Source: Mycoplana azooxidifex | GTDB taxonomy: Bacteria; Pseudomonadota; Alphaproteobacteria; Rhizobiales; Rhizobiaceae | Assembly: GCF_014196765.1 (NCBI RefSeq) | Contig: NZ_JACIEE010000007.1 | Span: 186,001-250,000 of the forward strand | Reading direction: 5' to 3' | DNA length: 64,000 bases | In this document: positions 53,790-63,130 of the stretch, one piece after another | Position numbering within the stretch: position 1 is the first letter of the stretch | Layout of the letters: every line of letters begins with the position of its first letter | Notes under the pieces: generated by a model | What the model was told of the DNA's origin: nothing | What the model saw: only the letters and a program-made list of their open reading frames with translations | Database searches by the model: none | Translations under genes and position numbers: made by a program

Positions 53790-53823
53790 GGCTTGCGAGG
53801 CGGAGCGATCCGCCTCGCAAGCC
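53790..53823 (+). other. long hairpin after the apiose-binding protein gene
   Basis: A perfect 15-base-pair stem (GGCTTGCGAGGCGGA, loop GCGA, TCCGCCTCGCAAGCC) between the binding-protein gene and the DUF2291 gene. It should protect the 3' end of the binding-protein mRNA and let only part of the transcription continue. Confidence 0.8.
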
Positions 53824-53851
53824 GCATATCTTTATGACGGAGTGCGTTTCC

Positions 53852-54496
53852 ATGGCATTTGTCCGGACTGCGACGCTGACGGCGGCCGCGCTGGCGCTGG
53901 CTTTGTCCGGCTGCAAGATCATCAAGACACCGACTGCCGAAGAGGCAGCCGAAGCGGCCAGCGGCGGCTTCAACCCGGAGCGGCAGGCAGGCCAGCTCTG
54001 GGACGAGAAGGTCGTTCCCTTCCTCGACCAGCGTGCAGGCCCGATCCAGGAGGTTGCAGCGCTTGTAGGCAGCGACCCGAACGCGGCCGGCGCGAAGTAC
54101 GGCCACAAGGAAGAACAGGGCAGCGCGCCGTGGACCTATGCCGCGAAGGTCTCCGGCACCATCGTCAAGGCCGAGACCAAGTCGCGCGCGGCCTATCTCG
54201 ATACCGATATCGATGGCGACGGCAAGGCGGACGTGCGCATCCAGATCGGCCCGGTGATCAAGGGCACGGCGATCCGCGACAGCCTCGACTTCGTCAATTT
54301 CAACGAGTTCAAGAACCAGATCCAGTGGGCCGAGTTCGGCAAGGCCTTCAACAACCACCTCAATGCCGTGACGCTGGAAAAGTTGCCGCGGGAGGCGCTG
54401 GAAGGCAAGAAGGTCGACGCCGTCGGTGCCTATCCGCTTCCCTCCAAGGGCCAGCTGCCGCTGCTCACGCCTGTAACGATTGCGATCGGTGGCTGA
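53852..54496 (+). CDS. DUF2291 lipoprotein
   Basis: A 214-residue predicted lipoprotein: signal peptide with lipobox ALSGC, then a domain with KVSGTIVKAETKSRAAYLDTD (an OB-like DUF2291 pattern) and IQIGPVIKGTAIRDSLDFVNFN. GGAG nine bases before ATG 53852 decides the start; another ATG lies at 53834. DUF2291 genes are regularly found between the binding protein and ATPase of ribose-type importers, as here, with unknown role, perhaps periplasmic assembly or delivery of substrate. Confidence 0.87.
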   Translation: MAFVRTATLTAAALALALSGCKIIKTPTAEEAAEAASGGFNPERQAGQLWDEKVVPFLDQRAGPIQEVAALVGSDPNAAGAKYGHKEEQGSAPWTYAAKVSGTIVKAETKSRAAYLDTDIDGDGKADVRIQIGPVIKGTAIRDSLDFVNFNEFKNQIQWAEFGKAFNNHLNAVTLEKLPREALEGKKVDAVGAYPLPSKGQLPLLTPVTIAIGG

Positions 54497-54497
54497 G

Positions 54498-56042
54498 ATG
54501 GCCGAGATCGACGAAGGCGACATCATCCTCAAGCTGGACGACGTGACGAAGGTCTATTCGGGCATCGTCGCCGTGAAGCATGCCAACCTGTCGCTGCGCC
54601 GCGGCGCGGTGAACGTGCTCGTCGGCGAAAACGGCGCCGGCAAGTCGACGCTCATGCGCATGATCGCCGGCGTCGAGAAGCCGTCGCTGGGTCGCATCCT
54701 GCTCGAAGGCAAGGAGGTCGAATTCAACTCGCCGGCCGATGCGCAGAAGCACGGCATCGGCATGGTGTTCCAGGAACTGAACCTGTTCGGCAATCTCTCG
54801 GTCGCCGAAAACATCTTCGCCACCCGTGAAATCATCCGCGGCATCCGCGGGATCGACCACAAGGCGCAGGTCGAGAAGGCCAACCATTTCCTCGACAAGC
54901 TGGACGCCGGCATCAGTGCCGAGACCATGGTCGAGGACCTGCCGATCGGCCAGCAACAGCTGGTCGAGATTGCCAAGGCGATCTCGCTCGATACCCGCAT
55001 CCTGATCCTCGACGAGCCGACGTCGGCACTTTCGGCCGCCGAGGTCGACATCCTGTTCAAGGTCATTGGTGAACTGAAGGCGCAAGGGGTGGCGATCGTC
55101 TACATCTCGCATCGCCTGGAAGAGCTGATGCGCATCGGCGACTACATCACCGTGCTGCGCGATGGCCAGATCACCGGGCAGGCCATGGTGAAGGACATCG
55201 ATACCAAGTGGATCGTCCGCTCGATGATCGGCTCCGACGCCAAGGATTTCGCCAAGTCGGTCGACCACAAGCTGGGCGCCGAGGCCTTCCGCGCCGAGGA
55301 GATCAGCCTGCCGCGCAAGACCGGCGGGCTCGCCGTCGACCACCTGTCGATTTCGGTGCGCGCCGGCGAGGTGCTCGGTATCTACGGGCTGATGGGCGCC
55401 GGGCGCAGCGAGTTCTTCGAATGCGTCATCGGCCAGCACCCGCACTCGACTGGCAAGGTGTTCGTCGCCGGCAAGGAGATCGTCGCGCGCGACACGCCCA
55501 CGCGCATCAAGCGCGGCCTGGCGCTGATCCCGGAGGATCGGCAGCGCGAGGGCCTTGTCCAGGTGCTTTCGATCGCCGCCAATCTGACCCTCGCCAGCCT
55601 GGAGAAGCTGACGCGCTTCGGCTTCCATATCCGCGGCGACCGCGAGCAGGGCGCGATCCGGGATGCAATCCGGGATCTGTCGATCAAGGCGCCGAACCCC
55701 GATTTCGACGTCACCTCCATGTCCGGCGGCAATCAGCAGAAGGTGGTCATCGGTAAGGCTCTAATGACCAATCCGAAAGTGCTTCTGATGGACGAACCGA
55801 GCCGCGGCATCGATGTCGGCGCCAAGGCAGACGTGTTCCGCACCATGCGCCGGCTCGCCGGCGAAGGCCTCGCCATCCTGTTTTCGACCTCCGACCTCGA
55901 AGAGGTCATGGCGCTGTCCGACCGGATCGCCGTCATGAGCAACGGCAGGATCACCAAAATTTTCGACCGGGCGGAAGCGACCGAGGAACTCATCGTCCAG
56001 GCCGCATCCGAGGGGCACAAATCGACAAGGGAAATCGCGTGA
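54498..56042 (+). CDS. ribose-type (CUT2) ABC transporter ATP-binding protein
   Basis: A 514-residue ATPase with two nucleotide-binding halves as in RbsA. First half: Walker A GENGAGKSTLM, Walker B ILDEPTSALS. Second half: GLMGAGRSEFF in place of Walker A (the usual degenerate site), PEDRQREGLVQVLSIAANL, then the signature SGGNQQKVVIGKAL and LMDEPSRGIDVGAK. It begins one base after the DUF2291 stop. It energises import of the sugar brought by the binding protein. Confidence 0.94.
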   Translation: MAEIDEGDIILKLDDVTKVYSGIVAVKHANLSLRRGAVNVLVGENGAGKSTLMRMIAGVEKPSLGRILLEGKEVEFNSPADAQKHGIGMVFQELNLFGNLSVAENIFATREIIRGIRGIDHKAQVEKANHFLDKLDAGISAETMVEDLPIGQQQLVEIAKAISLDTRILILDEPTSALSAAEVDILFKVIGELKAQGVAIVYISHRLEELMRIGDYITVLRDGQITGQAMVKDIDTKWIVRSMIGSDAKDFAKSVDHKLGAEAFRAEEISLPRKTGGLAVDHLSISVRAGEVLGIYGLMGAGRSEFFECVIGQHPHSTGKVFVAGKEIVARDTPTRIKRGLALIPEDRQREGLVQVLSIAANLTLASLEKLTRFGFHIRGDREQGAIRDAIRDLSIKAPNPDFDVTSMSGGNQQKVVIGKALMTNPKVLLMDEPSRGIDVGAKADVFRTMRRLAGEGLAILFSTSDLEEVMALSDRIAVMSNGRITKIFDRAEATEELIVQAASEGHKSTREIA

Positions 56043-57106
56043 TGACCACGGTAACCTCCACCCAGAACGCCCGGGCAGGCGACGGCGGCTCGCTGCTTCT
56101 GACGCTGATGAAGCTTCGCACCTTCATCGCGCTTTTCGCCGTGATCGCCTTCTTTTCGGTCTTCGCGCCGAACTTCCTGTCGACCGCCAACCTCATCCTG
56201 ATGTCGAAGCACGTGGCACTCAACGCGTTTCTCGCGATGGGCATGACCTTCGTCATCATCACCGGCGGCATCGACCTTTCGGTCGGCTCGATCGTCGGCC
56301 TCTGCGGCATGGTCGCCGGCGGGCTGATCCTGTACGGCATCGACCTGCAGATCGGCTACACGATGTATTTCAACATCTTCGAGGTCGCCGCCATCACCCT
56401 GCTCGTCGGGATCGCCATCGGCGCGGTCAACGGCCTGCTGATCACCAAGCTCAACGTCGCCCCCTTCATCGCCACCCTGGGCACGCTCTATGTCGCCCGC
56501 GGCCTGGCGTTGTTGTCCTCCGGCGGCCAGACCTTCCCGAACCTGCAGGGCAATCCGGATCTCGGCACGACGGGTTTCGCCTTCCTCGGCTCGGGCCGCA
56601 TCCTCGGCCTGCCCGTCTCGGTGTGGATCCTGGTGATCGTGGCGCTTGCGGCGGCCTATATCGCGAAATACACGCCGATCGGCCGCCAGATCTTCGCCGT
56701 CGGCGGCAACGAGCGCGCCGCCCGCATGTCGGGCATCAAGGTCGACCGCGTGAAGATGTTCGTCTACATGTTCTCCGGCTTCTGCGCCGCCATCGTCGGC
56801 ATCGTCATCTCCTCGGAACTGATGGCGTCGCATCCGGCGACGGGCAACTCCTTCGAGCTCAACGCCATTGCGGCGGCCGTCCTCGGCGGGACCTCGATGT
56901 CGGGCGGCCGCGGGACGATCGGCGGAACCATCATCGGCGCCTTCGTCATCGGCATCCTGTCGGACGGCCTCGTCATGATGGGCGTTTCCTCCTTCTGGCA
57001 GATGGTGATCAAGGGTATCGTGATCATCGTGGCAGTGGTGGTGGACCAGGCACAGCGGCGCCTGCAGCAGCGGGTCGCCCTGATGCAGCTCGCCAAGAAG
57101 GACTGA
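56042..57106 (+). CDS. ribose-type (CUT2) ABC transporter permease
   Basis: A 354-residue membrane protein with about eight to ten helices, RbsC type. Family segments: MTFVIITGGIDLSVGSIVGL (residues ~60-80), GAVNGLLITKLNVAPFIATL, and YAVGGNERAARMSGIKVDRV-like sequence FAVGGNERAARMSGI near residue 220. ATG 56042 shares one base with the ATPase stop; a GTG one codon earlier is possible. It completes the importer and is followed four bases later by the apiose dehydrogenase gene. Confidence 0.94.
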   Translation: MTTVTSTQNARAGDGGSLLLTLMKLRTFIALFAVIAFFSVFAPNFLSTANLILMSKHVALNAFLAMGMTFVIITGGIDLSVGSIVGLCGMVAGGLILYGIDLQIGYTMYFNIFEVAAITLLVGIAIGAVNGLLITKLNVAPFIATLGTLYVARGLALLSSGGQTFPNLQGNPDLGTTGFAFLGSGRILGLPVSVWILVIVALAAAYIAKYTPIGRQIFAVGGNERAARMSGIKVDRVKMFVYMFSGFCAAIVGIVISSELMASHPATGNSFELNAIAAAVLGGTSMSGGRGTIGGTIIGAFVIGILSDGLVMMGVSSFWQMVIKGIVIIVAVVVDQAQRRLQQRVALMQLAKKD

Positions 57107-57110
57107 CGGC

Positions 57111-58145
57111 ATGCAAAAGCTTCGTGGCGCCCTGATCGGCTGCGGTTTCTTCGCCGTGAACCAGATGCACGCCTGGAACGACGTCGAAGGTGCTGTGATC
57201 GTCGCCATCTGCGACCGCGACCCCGAGCGGCTCGCAGCCGTCGGCGACCAGTTCGGCATTGCACGCCGTTATGCCGATGCGGCGCAGATGTTTGCCGATG
57301 GCGGCTTCGATTTCGTCGACATCGCCACCACCGTCCAGAGTCACCGCGCGCTCGTCGAGCTGGCAGCGGCGCACAAGGTGCCGGCGATCTGCCAGAAACC
57401 GTTCGCCAGGACCCTGTCGGACGCGAAGGCCATGGTCGCGGCCTGCCGCACGGCCAGCATTCCGCTGATGGTGCACGAGAATTTCCGCTGGCAGCCGCCG
57501 ATCCAGGCGGTCCGCAAGGCGCTCGACGCGGGCGCGATCGGCGAGCCTTTCTGGGGCCGCTTCTCCTTCCGCTCCGGCTTCGACGTCTTCTCCGGCCAGC
57601 CCTACCTGGCCGAGGGCGAGCGCTTCATCATCGAGGATCTCGGCATCCATACGCTGGACATCGCGCGCTACATCCTGGGGGACGTGAAGAGCCTGACGGC
57701 GCGGACCCTGAGGGTCAACCCGAAGATCAAGGGCGAGGACGTCGCGACGATCCTGCTCGACCACGAGGCCGGTGCCACCTCGATCGTCGACGTCAGCTAT
57801 GCGACGAAACTCGGCACGGAGCCCTTCCCCGAGACCCTGGTCGAACTCGACGGCACCGAAGGCACGATTCGCCTGTCGCAGGGCTACCGCCTCGAGATCA
57901 ACAACGCGGCCGGCACCACCGTTACCGATGTTTCGCCGAAGCTCCTCTCCTGGGCATCGCGGCCCTGGCACAACATCCAGGAAAGCGTCTTCGCCATCCA
58001 GCAGCACTGGAGCGAACGGCTGAGGGACGGGGGCGAAACCTCCACGTCGGGCGCAGACAACCTGAAGACCTTCGCGCTGGTCGAGGCGGCCTATGAGAGT
58101 GCCGCATCCGGCAGCCCGGTGGAGATCGGGGCGCTGTTGAAATGA
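57111..58145 (+). CDS. apsD: D-apiose dehydrogenase (Gfo/Idh/MocA family)
   Basis: A 344-residue NAD(P)-dependent oxidoreductase. The Rossmann motif GALIGCGFFAVNQMHAW is at the N-terminus, the cofactor-binding EKP motif appears as CQKPFARTLSDA (Gln-Lys-Pro, Lys95 region), and the catalytic DLGIHTLDIARYILGD follows near residue 180. In the apiose pathway ApsD oxidises D-apiose to D-apionolactone. Position directly after the importer and four-base overlap with apnL support this. Sequence alone would only say sugar dehydrogenase. Confidence 0.87.
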   Translation: MQKLRGALIGCGFFAVNQMHAWNDVEGAVIVAICDRDPERLAAVGDQFGIARRYADAAQMFADGGFDFVDIATTVQSHRALVELAAAHKVPAICQKPFARTLSDAKAMVAACRTASIPLMVHENFRWQPPIQAVRKALDAGAIGEPFWGRFSFRSGFDVFSGQPYLAEGERFIIEDLGIHTLDIARYILGDVKSLTARTLRVNPKIKGEDVATILLDHEAGATSIVDVSYATKLGTEPFPETLVELDGTEGTIRLSQGYRLEINNAAGTTVTDVSPKLLSWASRPWHNIQESVFAIQQHWSERLRDGGETSTSGADNLKTFALVEAAYESAASGSPVEIGALLK

Positions 58146-60007
58146 GCGTCGAGCCGTTTCTGCTCTATGGCACGCACGAAGCCGCGGAAGCGCCGGTCCG
58201 ACTGGTCGCTGGCCGGCTTTCGGCAGACCTCGCAGACGGCAATCTCCGCACCATCGTCTATGACGGCACAGAAGTCCTTCGCGCCATCTCCTATCTCGTT
58301 CGCGATCGCGACTGGGGCACCTACAGCCCCAGGATAGAGAACCTGAAGATACAGCAGCTCGACGAGGCCTTTATCGTCACCTATCGCGCGCATTGCGAAG
58401 GGCCTGCCGGAACCTCGCTTTCGATCGACGTGCGCATCGCCGCATCCGAAGGGCGGCTGACCTTCGAATCGAAGGCACAGTCGGCGACCGGCTTCGAGAC
58501 CAACCGCTGCGGCTTCTGCATTCTTCATCCGATCGACGGCGTCGCCGGCAAGCCGGTCGTGGTCGAGCACGTGGACGGCCAACGCGACGAGACCCTGTTC
58601 CCCGACCTGATCGAGCCGTGGCAGCCGTTCAAGGACATGCGCGCCATCACCCACACCGTCACCGACGGGGTGACGGCCGAATGCCGGATGGAAGGCGATA
58701 CCTTCGAGATGGAGGACCAGCGCAACTGGTCGGACGCCTCCTATAAGACCTATGTCCGCCCGCTGGCGCTCCCCTGGCCATACATGATCCCGACCGGAGA
58801 ACCCGTGCGGCAGCAGATCGTCCTCTCCATGCGAGACGATCGCCAAAGCAAGGCCACCAGGGCAACCGGCAGCCGTGACGCGGTGACAATTCACCCGGGA
58901 CAGCCCCATGGCCGGATGCCCGCGATAGGCCTCGTCGTCACGCCGGAGGAAGCAAAGTCGACGCTCGCAGCCCGCGCGCTTATGGCCGAGATCGGGCCCC
59001 AGGAGCTTCTCTTTCATTTCGACCCGGGTGCCGGCCACGACCTGGAAGCCCTGAAGGATTTCGCCGAACTCGCCGCGCTGCATCCCGGCCGTACCACGCT
59101 GGAAATCGCCCTGCCCTGCCGCAAGCCGCCGGCGGACGAGGCGCTGGAGATCGCCCGGCAGATGCGCTCCGCCGGGTTTGCGCCCGATGCAATCGTCATC
59201 TCCCCCTCCGTCGATCGCCAGTCGACGCCGCCCGGCAGCAAATGGCCGGAGTGCCCGCCCCTCGAGGAGGTCTATGCAGCAGCACATGCAGCCTTCCCGG
59301 ACATCCGGATCGGCGGCGGCATGCTCAGCTACTTCACCGAACTGAACCGCAAGCGTGTGCCGCCCGGACAGCTTTCGCTCATCTCGCATTGCACGAACCC
59401 GATTGTCCATGCAGCCGACGACCTCAGCGTCATGCAGACCCTGGAGGCCCTGCCCTTCATCACCCGTTCCGTGCGGGCGATCTATGGCGACATGCCCTAC
59501 CGCATCGGCCCGTCCACCATCGCCATGCGCCAAAACCCCTATGGCAGCCGGACGATGGACAATCCCGGCCTCGGCCGCGTGCCGATGGCGAACCGCGATC
59601 CACGGCACAACGGCCTCTTCGCCGAAGCGTTCGCGCTCGGCTATGCCATCCGGGTGCTCGAGGCGGATCTCGAATGCCTGACGCTGTCGGCGCTGACCGG
59701 GCCGTTCGGCCTGATCGCCGGCAACGACGAACCGACCCCGGAAGGCGGAAGGCGGCCGCTGCTACGGACAGTCGCGACATTGGCCGGCCTTGCCGGCGCG
59801 CCGTGGCGGGCGTGCGTTTCCTCCGCACCGTCGCAAGTGCTCGCCTTCATCGCGGACGCCGCCGACGGACCGACCCTGCATCTCGTCAACCTGACGCCGA
59901 CGGTCAAGTCGGTCGATCTCCGCGGGCTGGAGCCGGCAGGCAGTCCGGTCAGGACCGACGCGGAGCTTTCCCCCTATGCGATCGAAACCGTCGCGCTCGC
60001 GCGGTGA
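58142..60007 (+). CDS. apnL: D-apionate lactonase
   Basis: A 621-residue cytoplasmic protein without signal peptide, beginning SVEPFLLYGTHEAAEAPVRL. The first ~250 residues look beta-rich, the middle has a TIM-barrel-like stretch (VLEIALPCRKPPADEAL; GGGMLSYFTELNRKRVP; LSLISHCTNPIVHAADD), and the end is a small beta domain. Proteins of this family beside apsD hydrolyse D-apionolactone to D-apionate. Translation is coupled to apsD (ATGA). It is the last gene of the island; a hairpin overlaps its stop codon. Confidence 0.85.
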   Translation: MSVEPFLLYGTHEAAEAPVRLVAGRLSADLADGNLRTIVYDGTEVLRAISYLVRDRDWGTYSPRIENLKIQQLDEAFIVTYRAHCEGPAGTSLSIDVRIAASEGRLTFESKAQSATGFETNRCGFCILHPIDGVAGKPVVVEHVDGQRDETLFPDLIEPWQPFKDMRAITHTVTDGVTAECRMEGDTFEMEDQRNWSDASYKTYVRPLALPWPYMIPTGEPVRQQIVLSMRDDRQSKATRATGSRDAVTIHPGQPHGRMPAIGLVVTPEEAKSTLAARALMAEIGPQELLFHFDPGAGHDLEALKDFAELAALHPGRTTLEIALPCRKPPADEALEIARQMRSAGFAPDAIVISPSVDRQSTPPGSKWPECPPLEEVYAAAHAAFPDIRIGGGMLSYFTELNRKRVPPGQLSLISHCTNPIVHAADDLSVMQTLEALPFITRSVRAIYGDMPYRIGPSTIAMRQNPYGSRTMDNPGLGRVPMANRDPRHNGLFAEAFALGYAIRVLEADLECLTLSALTGPFGLIAGNDEPTPEGGRRPLLRTVATLAGLAGAPWRACVSSAPSQVLAFIADAADGPTLHLVNLTPTVKSVDLRGLEPAGSPVRTDAELSPYAIETVALAR

Positions 60008-60022
60008 CGGTGTCACCGCGCG
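59998..60022 (+). terminator. hairpin overlapping the apnL stop codon
   Basis: A perfect 11-base-pair stem (CGCGCGGTGAC, GGT loop, GTCACCGCGCG) whose left arm contains the apnL stop. It probably ends the apiose transporter/dehydrogenase transcript; no clear T-run follows. Confidence 0.6.
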
Positions 60023-60420
60023 CGTGTTGCTCTACGTTTCCCCGCGCGATCCGGGTTTTATCGGGCATGCACGCTCTCATGCAGGTATGAAAAGACGACA
60101 GGAAGGCGAAAACTGCCGCCTCGGATCGATCACGGTTAACACAAGTTTAACTGGTTAACGTGCAAAGTTAATTCGACCGTTCAAGCGCCATGAAGCGTGC
60201 TTGAAGGAAATGTGCCCGCCCGCATGATGTGAGCATTCCACCGGGCTCCCCCTGCAATTCCCCATCAAATCTGGTCGCTCCAAGCGCGCGCCTGGGCATG
60301 TCGCGCCTTACCCGCGCATGGCGATCCTGGTCCGCTTGAAAGTGGCTCCGGGCATGGTCCTGGCCGAGGATGCGATTTGCATCGGCGCCGGACCATGTCC
60401 TTCCGAAGAAAGGTGTCTCG
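60023..60420. other. 398-base region before the chemotaxis operon
   Basis: No gene. It contains a TTAA-rich patch at 60134-60174 with a CtrA box (listed separately) and the leader of the STAS gene with AAGAAAGG before ATG 60421. Confidence 0.5.
60136..60151 (+). promoter_or_regulatory. CtrA-binding box (TTAA-N7-TTAAC)
   Basis: TTAACACAAGTTTAAC is a perfect full CtrA site. Two more TTAA half-sites follow within 25 bases (60155-60158, 60168-60171). CtrA is the alphaproteobacterial master regulator that also drives flagellar and chemotaxis genes. The site lies 270 bases before the STAS gene, so a promoter between them is implied. Confidence 0.7.
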
Positions 60421-60753
60421 ATGTCTCCAGCGCCAGTTCCATCCAGCGGCAAAGTGGATCTACCGGGACCGCTGACGATCCGGCAGGTTGCGGCCGTGCA
60501 CGACGCGATCCGGTCTGCGTTCGACACGCAAGGAACCGTGCTGTTGAGCATAGCCGAGGACGCCGAAGTGGATTTGAGCTTCCTCCAGCTCGTCCATGCG
60601 GCGCGTCTCCATGCGGCGGCCGAAGGGCGAACGATCGCCCTGGATCGCCCGGCCGGCGGCAATCTTCTCTCCACTCTCGAGCGCGCAGGATTCCTTTTCG
60701 AGGCGGATCCGCGCGACCGCGAATTTTGGCTTCATCGGAAGGAACAACAATGA
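60421..60753 (+). CDS. STAS-domain protein of a chemotaxis operon
   Basis: A 110-residue small protein of the STAS type (VDLPGPLTIRQVAAVHDAIR, then VLLSIAEDAEVDLSFLQLVH as the central strand-helix). The usual phosphorylatable serine of anti-sigma antagonists is replaced (VDLSFLQL keeps Asp-Leu-Ser). ATG 60421 follows AAGAAAGGTGTCTCG. It overlaps the CheY-type gene by four bases. STAS proteins of this kind head many rhizobial che2-type clusters, role unknown. Confidence 0.8.
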   Translation: MSPAPVPSSGKVDLPGPLTIRQVAAVHDAIRSAFDTQGTVLLSIAEDAEVDLSFLQLVHAARLHAAAEGRTIALDRPAGGNLLSTLERAGFLFEADPRDREFWLHRKEQQ

Positions 60754-61118
60754 CCGCGCATATCCTGACCGTCGACGACTCGGCGAGTATCCGCCTGACC
60801 ACGAAGATCGCTCTGACCGGCGCCGGCTACCAGGTGACGGAGGCGGTCGACGGGCTGGACGGGCTCAACAAGGCGAAGGCCGGCAGCTTCGACATGATCG
60901 TCACCGACCTCAACATGCCGAACATGAACGGCCTCTCCATGATCGAGGCGCTGCGCAGCTCACCGGCCCATACCGGCATTCCGATCATCTTCCTCACCAC
61001 CGAGTCCGATGCCGACATGAAGAACCGCGCCAAGGCAGCGGGCGCCACCGGCTGGATCACCAAACCCTTCGATCCGGAGCAACTCGTCAAGATCGCACGG
61101 AAGGTTCTCGGAAAATGA
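60750..61118 (+). CDS. CheY-type response regulator
   Basis: A 122-residue single receiver domain: acidic pair DD at residues 9-10, phosphoacceptor Asp53 in MIVTDLNMPNMNG, Thr in FLTTESD and the conserved lysine in WITKPFDPEQL. It lies between the STAS and CheA genes with four-base overlaps on both sides, so it is the cognate phosphate acceptor of that CheA and probably acts on the motor or another output. Confidence 0.93.
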   Translation: MTAHILTVDDSASIRLTTKIALTGAGYQVTEAVDGLDGLNKAKAGSFDMIVTDLNMPNMNGLSMIEALRSSPAHTGIPIIFLTTESDADMKNRAKAAGATGWITKPFDPEQLVKIARKVLGK

Positions 61119-63130
61119 CCACGCTGGACCCGATCCAGGTTTTCAGGACAGAAGCTGCCGAGCTCTTCGAGCAAATCGAGGCAGGGCTTCTCGATCTCCT
61201 GCACGATCTCTCCAATCAGGACCAGATCGACGCCGTCTTCCGCGGCCTGCACACGCTCAAGGGGTCGGGCGCCATGTTCGGCTTCGACGCGCTCGCAGCC
61301 TTCACCCATCATTGCGAAACCGCCTTCGACCGCGTGCGAAAGGGCGAAGTCCCCGCCACCGCCGAGCTCGTGGCATGCGTGCTCGGCGCGCAGGACCATA
61401 TGAAGGTCCTGGTCGACCAGCCGCACGGCGGGCACGAGGAGGCGGGCGACCGGCTTCTGGCCAAACTGCAGGCGGCCGTAGGCGAGCATACGGGCAGCAC
61501 CGTCGTGGCGCCGCCTCTCCCGGCGCCGGCCGCTGCCGCCAGCAAGGCGACCACCTTCAGGCTTCGTTTCCGCCTTCCGGCCAATGCGATGGCCAACGGC
61601 ACCAACCCGCTCGGCCTGCTCGACGAGTTGCGCGAGCTCGGCGAGTGCAGCGTCACGGCGGATCTTTCGGCCGTCCCGGGCCTCGACGAAATCGCGCCCT
61701 CCGACCTCCATGTCGGCTGGACCGTGACGCTCACGACCGAGCAGCCGCGATCTGCGATCGAGGACGTCTTCATCTTCGTCATGGACGACATGGAACTCGA
61801 GATCGAGGAAGGCGCAAGCACTGCCTCCCCGCAGTCCGGTCCCAAGCCGGCTGCCGCACCGCCCGTACACGCGGCGACCTCTGCGGTCGCGCCCGTGCCG
61901 GCCCTGCATCCCGCCGACCCGGCACAGCCGGCCGCCGACGCCAAGCACAGCAAGGCGGCGGAAAACCTGCGCGTGCCGGCCGAACGCCTCGACGAGCTGA
62001 TGGACAGGGTGGGCGAACTCGTGATCGCGCAGTCCCGTCTTTCGCAGCTAGCGAACTCCAGTGCAGATATCCAGCTGCGCTCGGTCTCCGAGGATGTCGA
62101 GCGGCTTTCGGGCGAACTGCGCGACACGATGATGGTCCTGCGGATGGTGCCGGTCACCCAGCTCTTCAATCGCTTCCGCCGCCTGGTTCACGACCTTGCG
62201 CGCGAAACCGGGAAGATGATCGAGCTGGAGTTCGAGGGAGAGACCACGGAGGTAGACAAGACCGTGATCGAGCGGCTGGCGGACCCGCTGGTGCACCTCG
62301 TGCGTAATTCGGTCGACCACGGCCTGGAGCTTCCCGATGAGCGGACCGCCGCGGGCAAGGCCCGGTCCGGGCGCGTCCTCCTGTCCGCGCGCCAGTCCGG
62401 CGGCGAGGTCATCATCACCATCAAGGATGACGGGCGGGGGATCGACCGCGATCGGGTCCGGGCGAAGGCGGAGGCATCGGGGCTCATCCAGCCCGGGCAG
62501 CAGCTGATGGACCAGGAGCTGTTGCAGCTCATCTTCCAGCCCGGCTTTTCGACCGCCGCCCAGGTCACCAACCTCTCCGGCCGCGGGGTCGGCATGGATG
62601 TGGTGAAGAAGACCGTGGAAGCCTTGCGCGGTGTGATCGACATGCGCAGCGAGCCCGGAAAGGGCTCGGAGATATCGCTCCGCATCCCGCTGACGCTCGC
62701 GATCATCGATGGCCTGCTCGTCCGGATCGGAACGGGCTGCTACGTCATTCCGCTCTCGGCCGTGGAGGAGTGCCTCGAGCTGTCGCTCGAGCAGGACCTC
62801 CGCTCGCGCGGGCGCAGCTTCATCTCGCTTCGTGACAGCCTCGTCCCGTTCCTGCGGCTGCGCGACCTGTTCCGGACCGGCACGCCGCCGGATCCCTACC
62901 AGAAGGTCGTGGTGATCTCGACCGGCGACGAAAGAGTGGGGCTCGTGGTCGACCAGATCATCGGCGACCACCAGACCGTCATCAAATCCATGTCCAAGCT
63001 GCATCACGACGTCGTCACTTTCTCGGGCGCGACGATCCTCGGCGACGGCAGCGTGGCACTCATCCTCGACGTCGCGCACCTGGTCAACGTCGGGCAGCAG
63101 CAGGAGGCGCAATTGCGGGCGGCAGGATGA
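61115..63130 (+). CDS. cheA: chemotaxis histidine kinase CheA
   Basis: A 671-residue CheA. P1 phosphotransfer domain with His46 in GLHTLKGSGAMFGF; a linker region (residues ~130-290, with proline/alanine-rich stretch 240-285); P3 dimerisation helices (RLDELMDRVGELVIAQSRL); P4 kinase with N box LVRNSVDHGLELP, G1 DDGRGID and G2 GRGVGMDVV; and the CheW-like P5 at the C-terminus. It takes signals from methyl-accepting proteins through CheW and phosphorylates CheY. ATG 61115 overlaps the CheY stop by four bases. Confidence 0.95.
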   Translation: MTTLDPIQVFRTEAAELFEQIEAGLLDLLHDLSNQDQIDAVFRGLHTLKGSGAMFGFDALAAFTHHCETAFDRVRKGEVPATAELVACVLGAQDHMKVLVDQPHGGHEEAGDRLLAKLQAAVGEHTGSTVVAPPLPAPAAAASKATTFRLRFRLPANAMANGTNPLGLLDELRELGECSVTADLSAVPGLDEIAPSDLHVGWTVTLTTEQPRSAIEDVFIFVMDDMELEIEEGASTASPQSGPKPAAAPPVHAATSAVAPVPALHPADPAQPAADAKHSKAAENLRVPAERLDELMDRVGELVIAQSRLSQLANSSADIQLRSVSEDVERLSGELRDTMMVLRMVPVTQLFNRFRRLVHDLARETGKMIELEFEGETTEVDKTVIERLADPLVHLVRNSVDHGLELPDERTAAGKARSGRVLLSARQSGGEVIITIKDDGRGIDRDRVRAKAEASGLIQPGQQLMDQELLQLIFQPGFSTAAQVTNLSGRGVGMDVVKKTVEALRGVIDMRSEPGKGSEISLRIPLTLAIIDGLLVRIGTGCYVIPLSAVEECLELSLEQDLRSRGRSFISLRDSLVPFLRLRDLFRTGTPPDPYQKVVVISTGDERVGLVVDQIIGDHQTVIKSMSKLHHDVVTFSGATILGDGSVALILDVAHLVNVGQQQEAQLRAAG

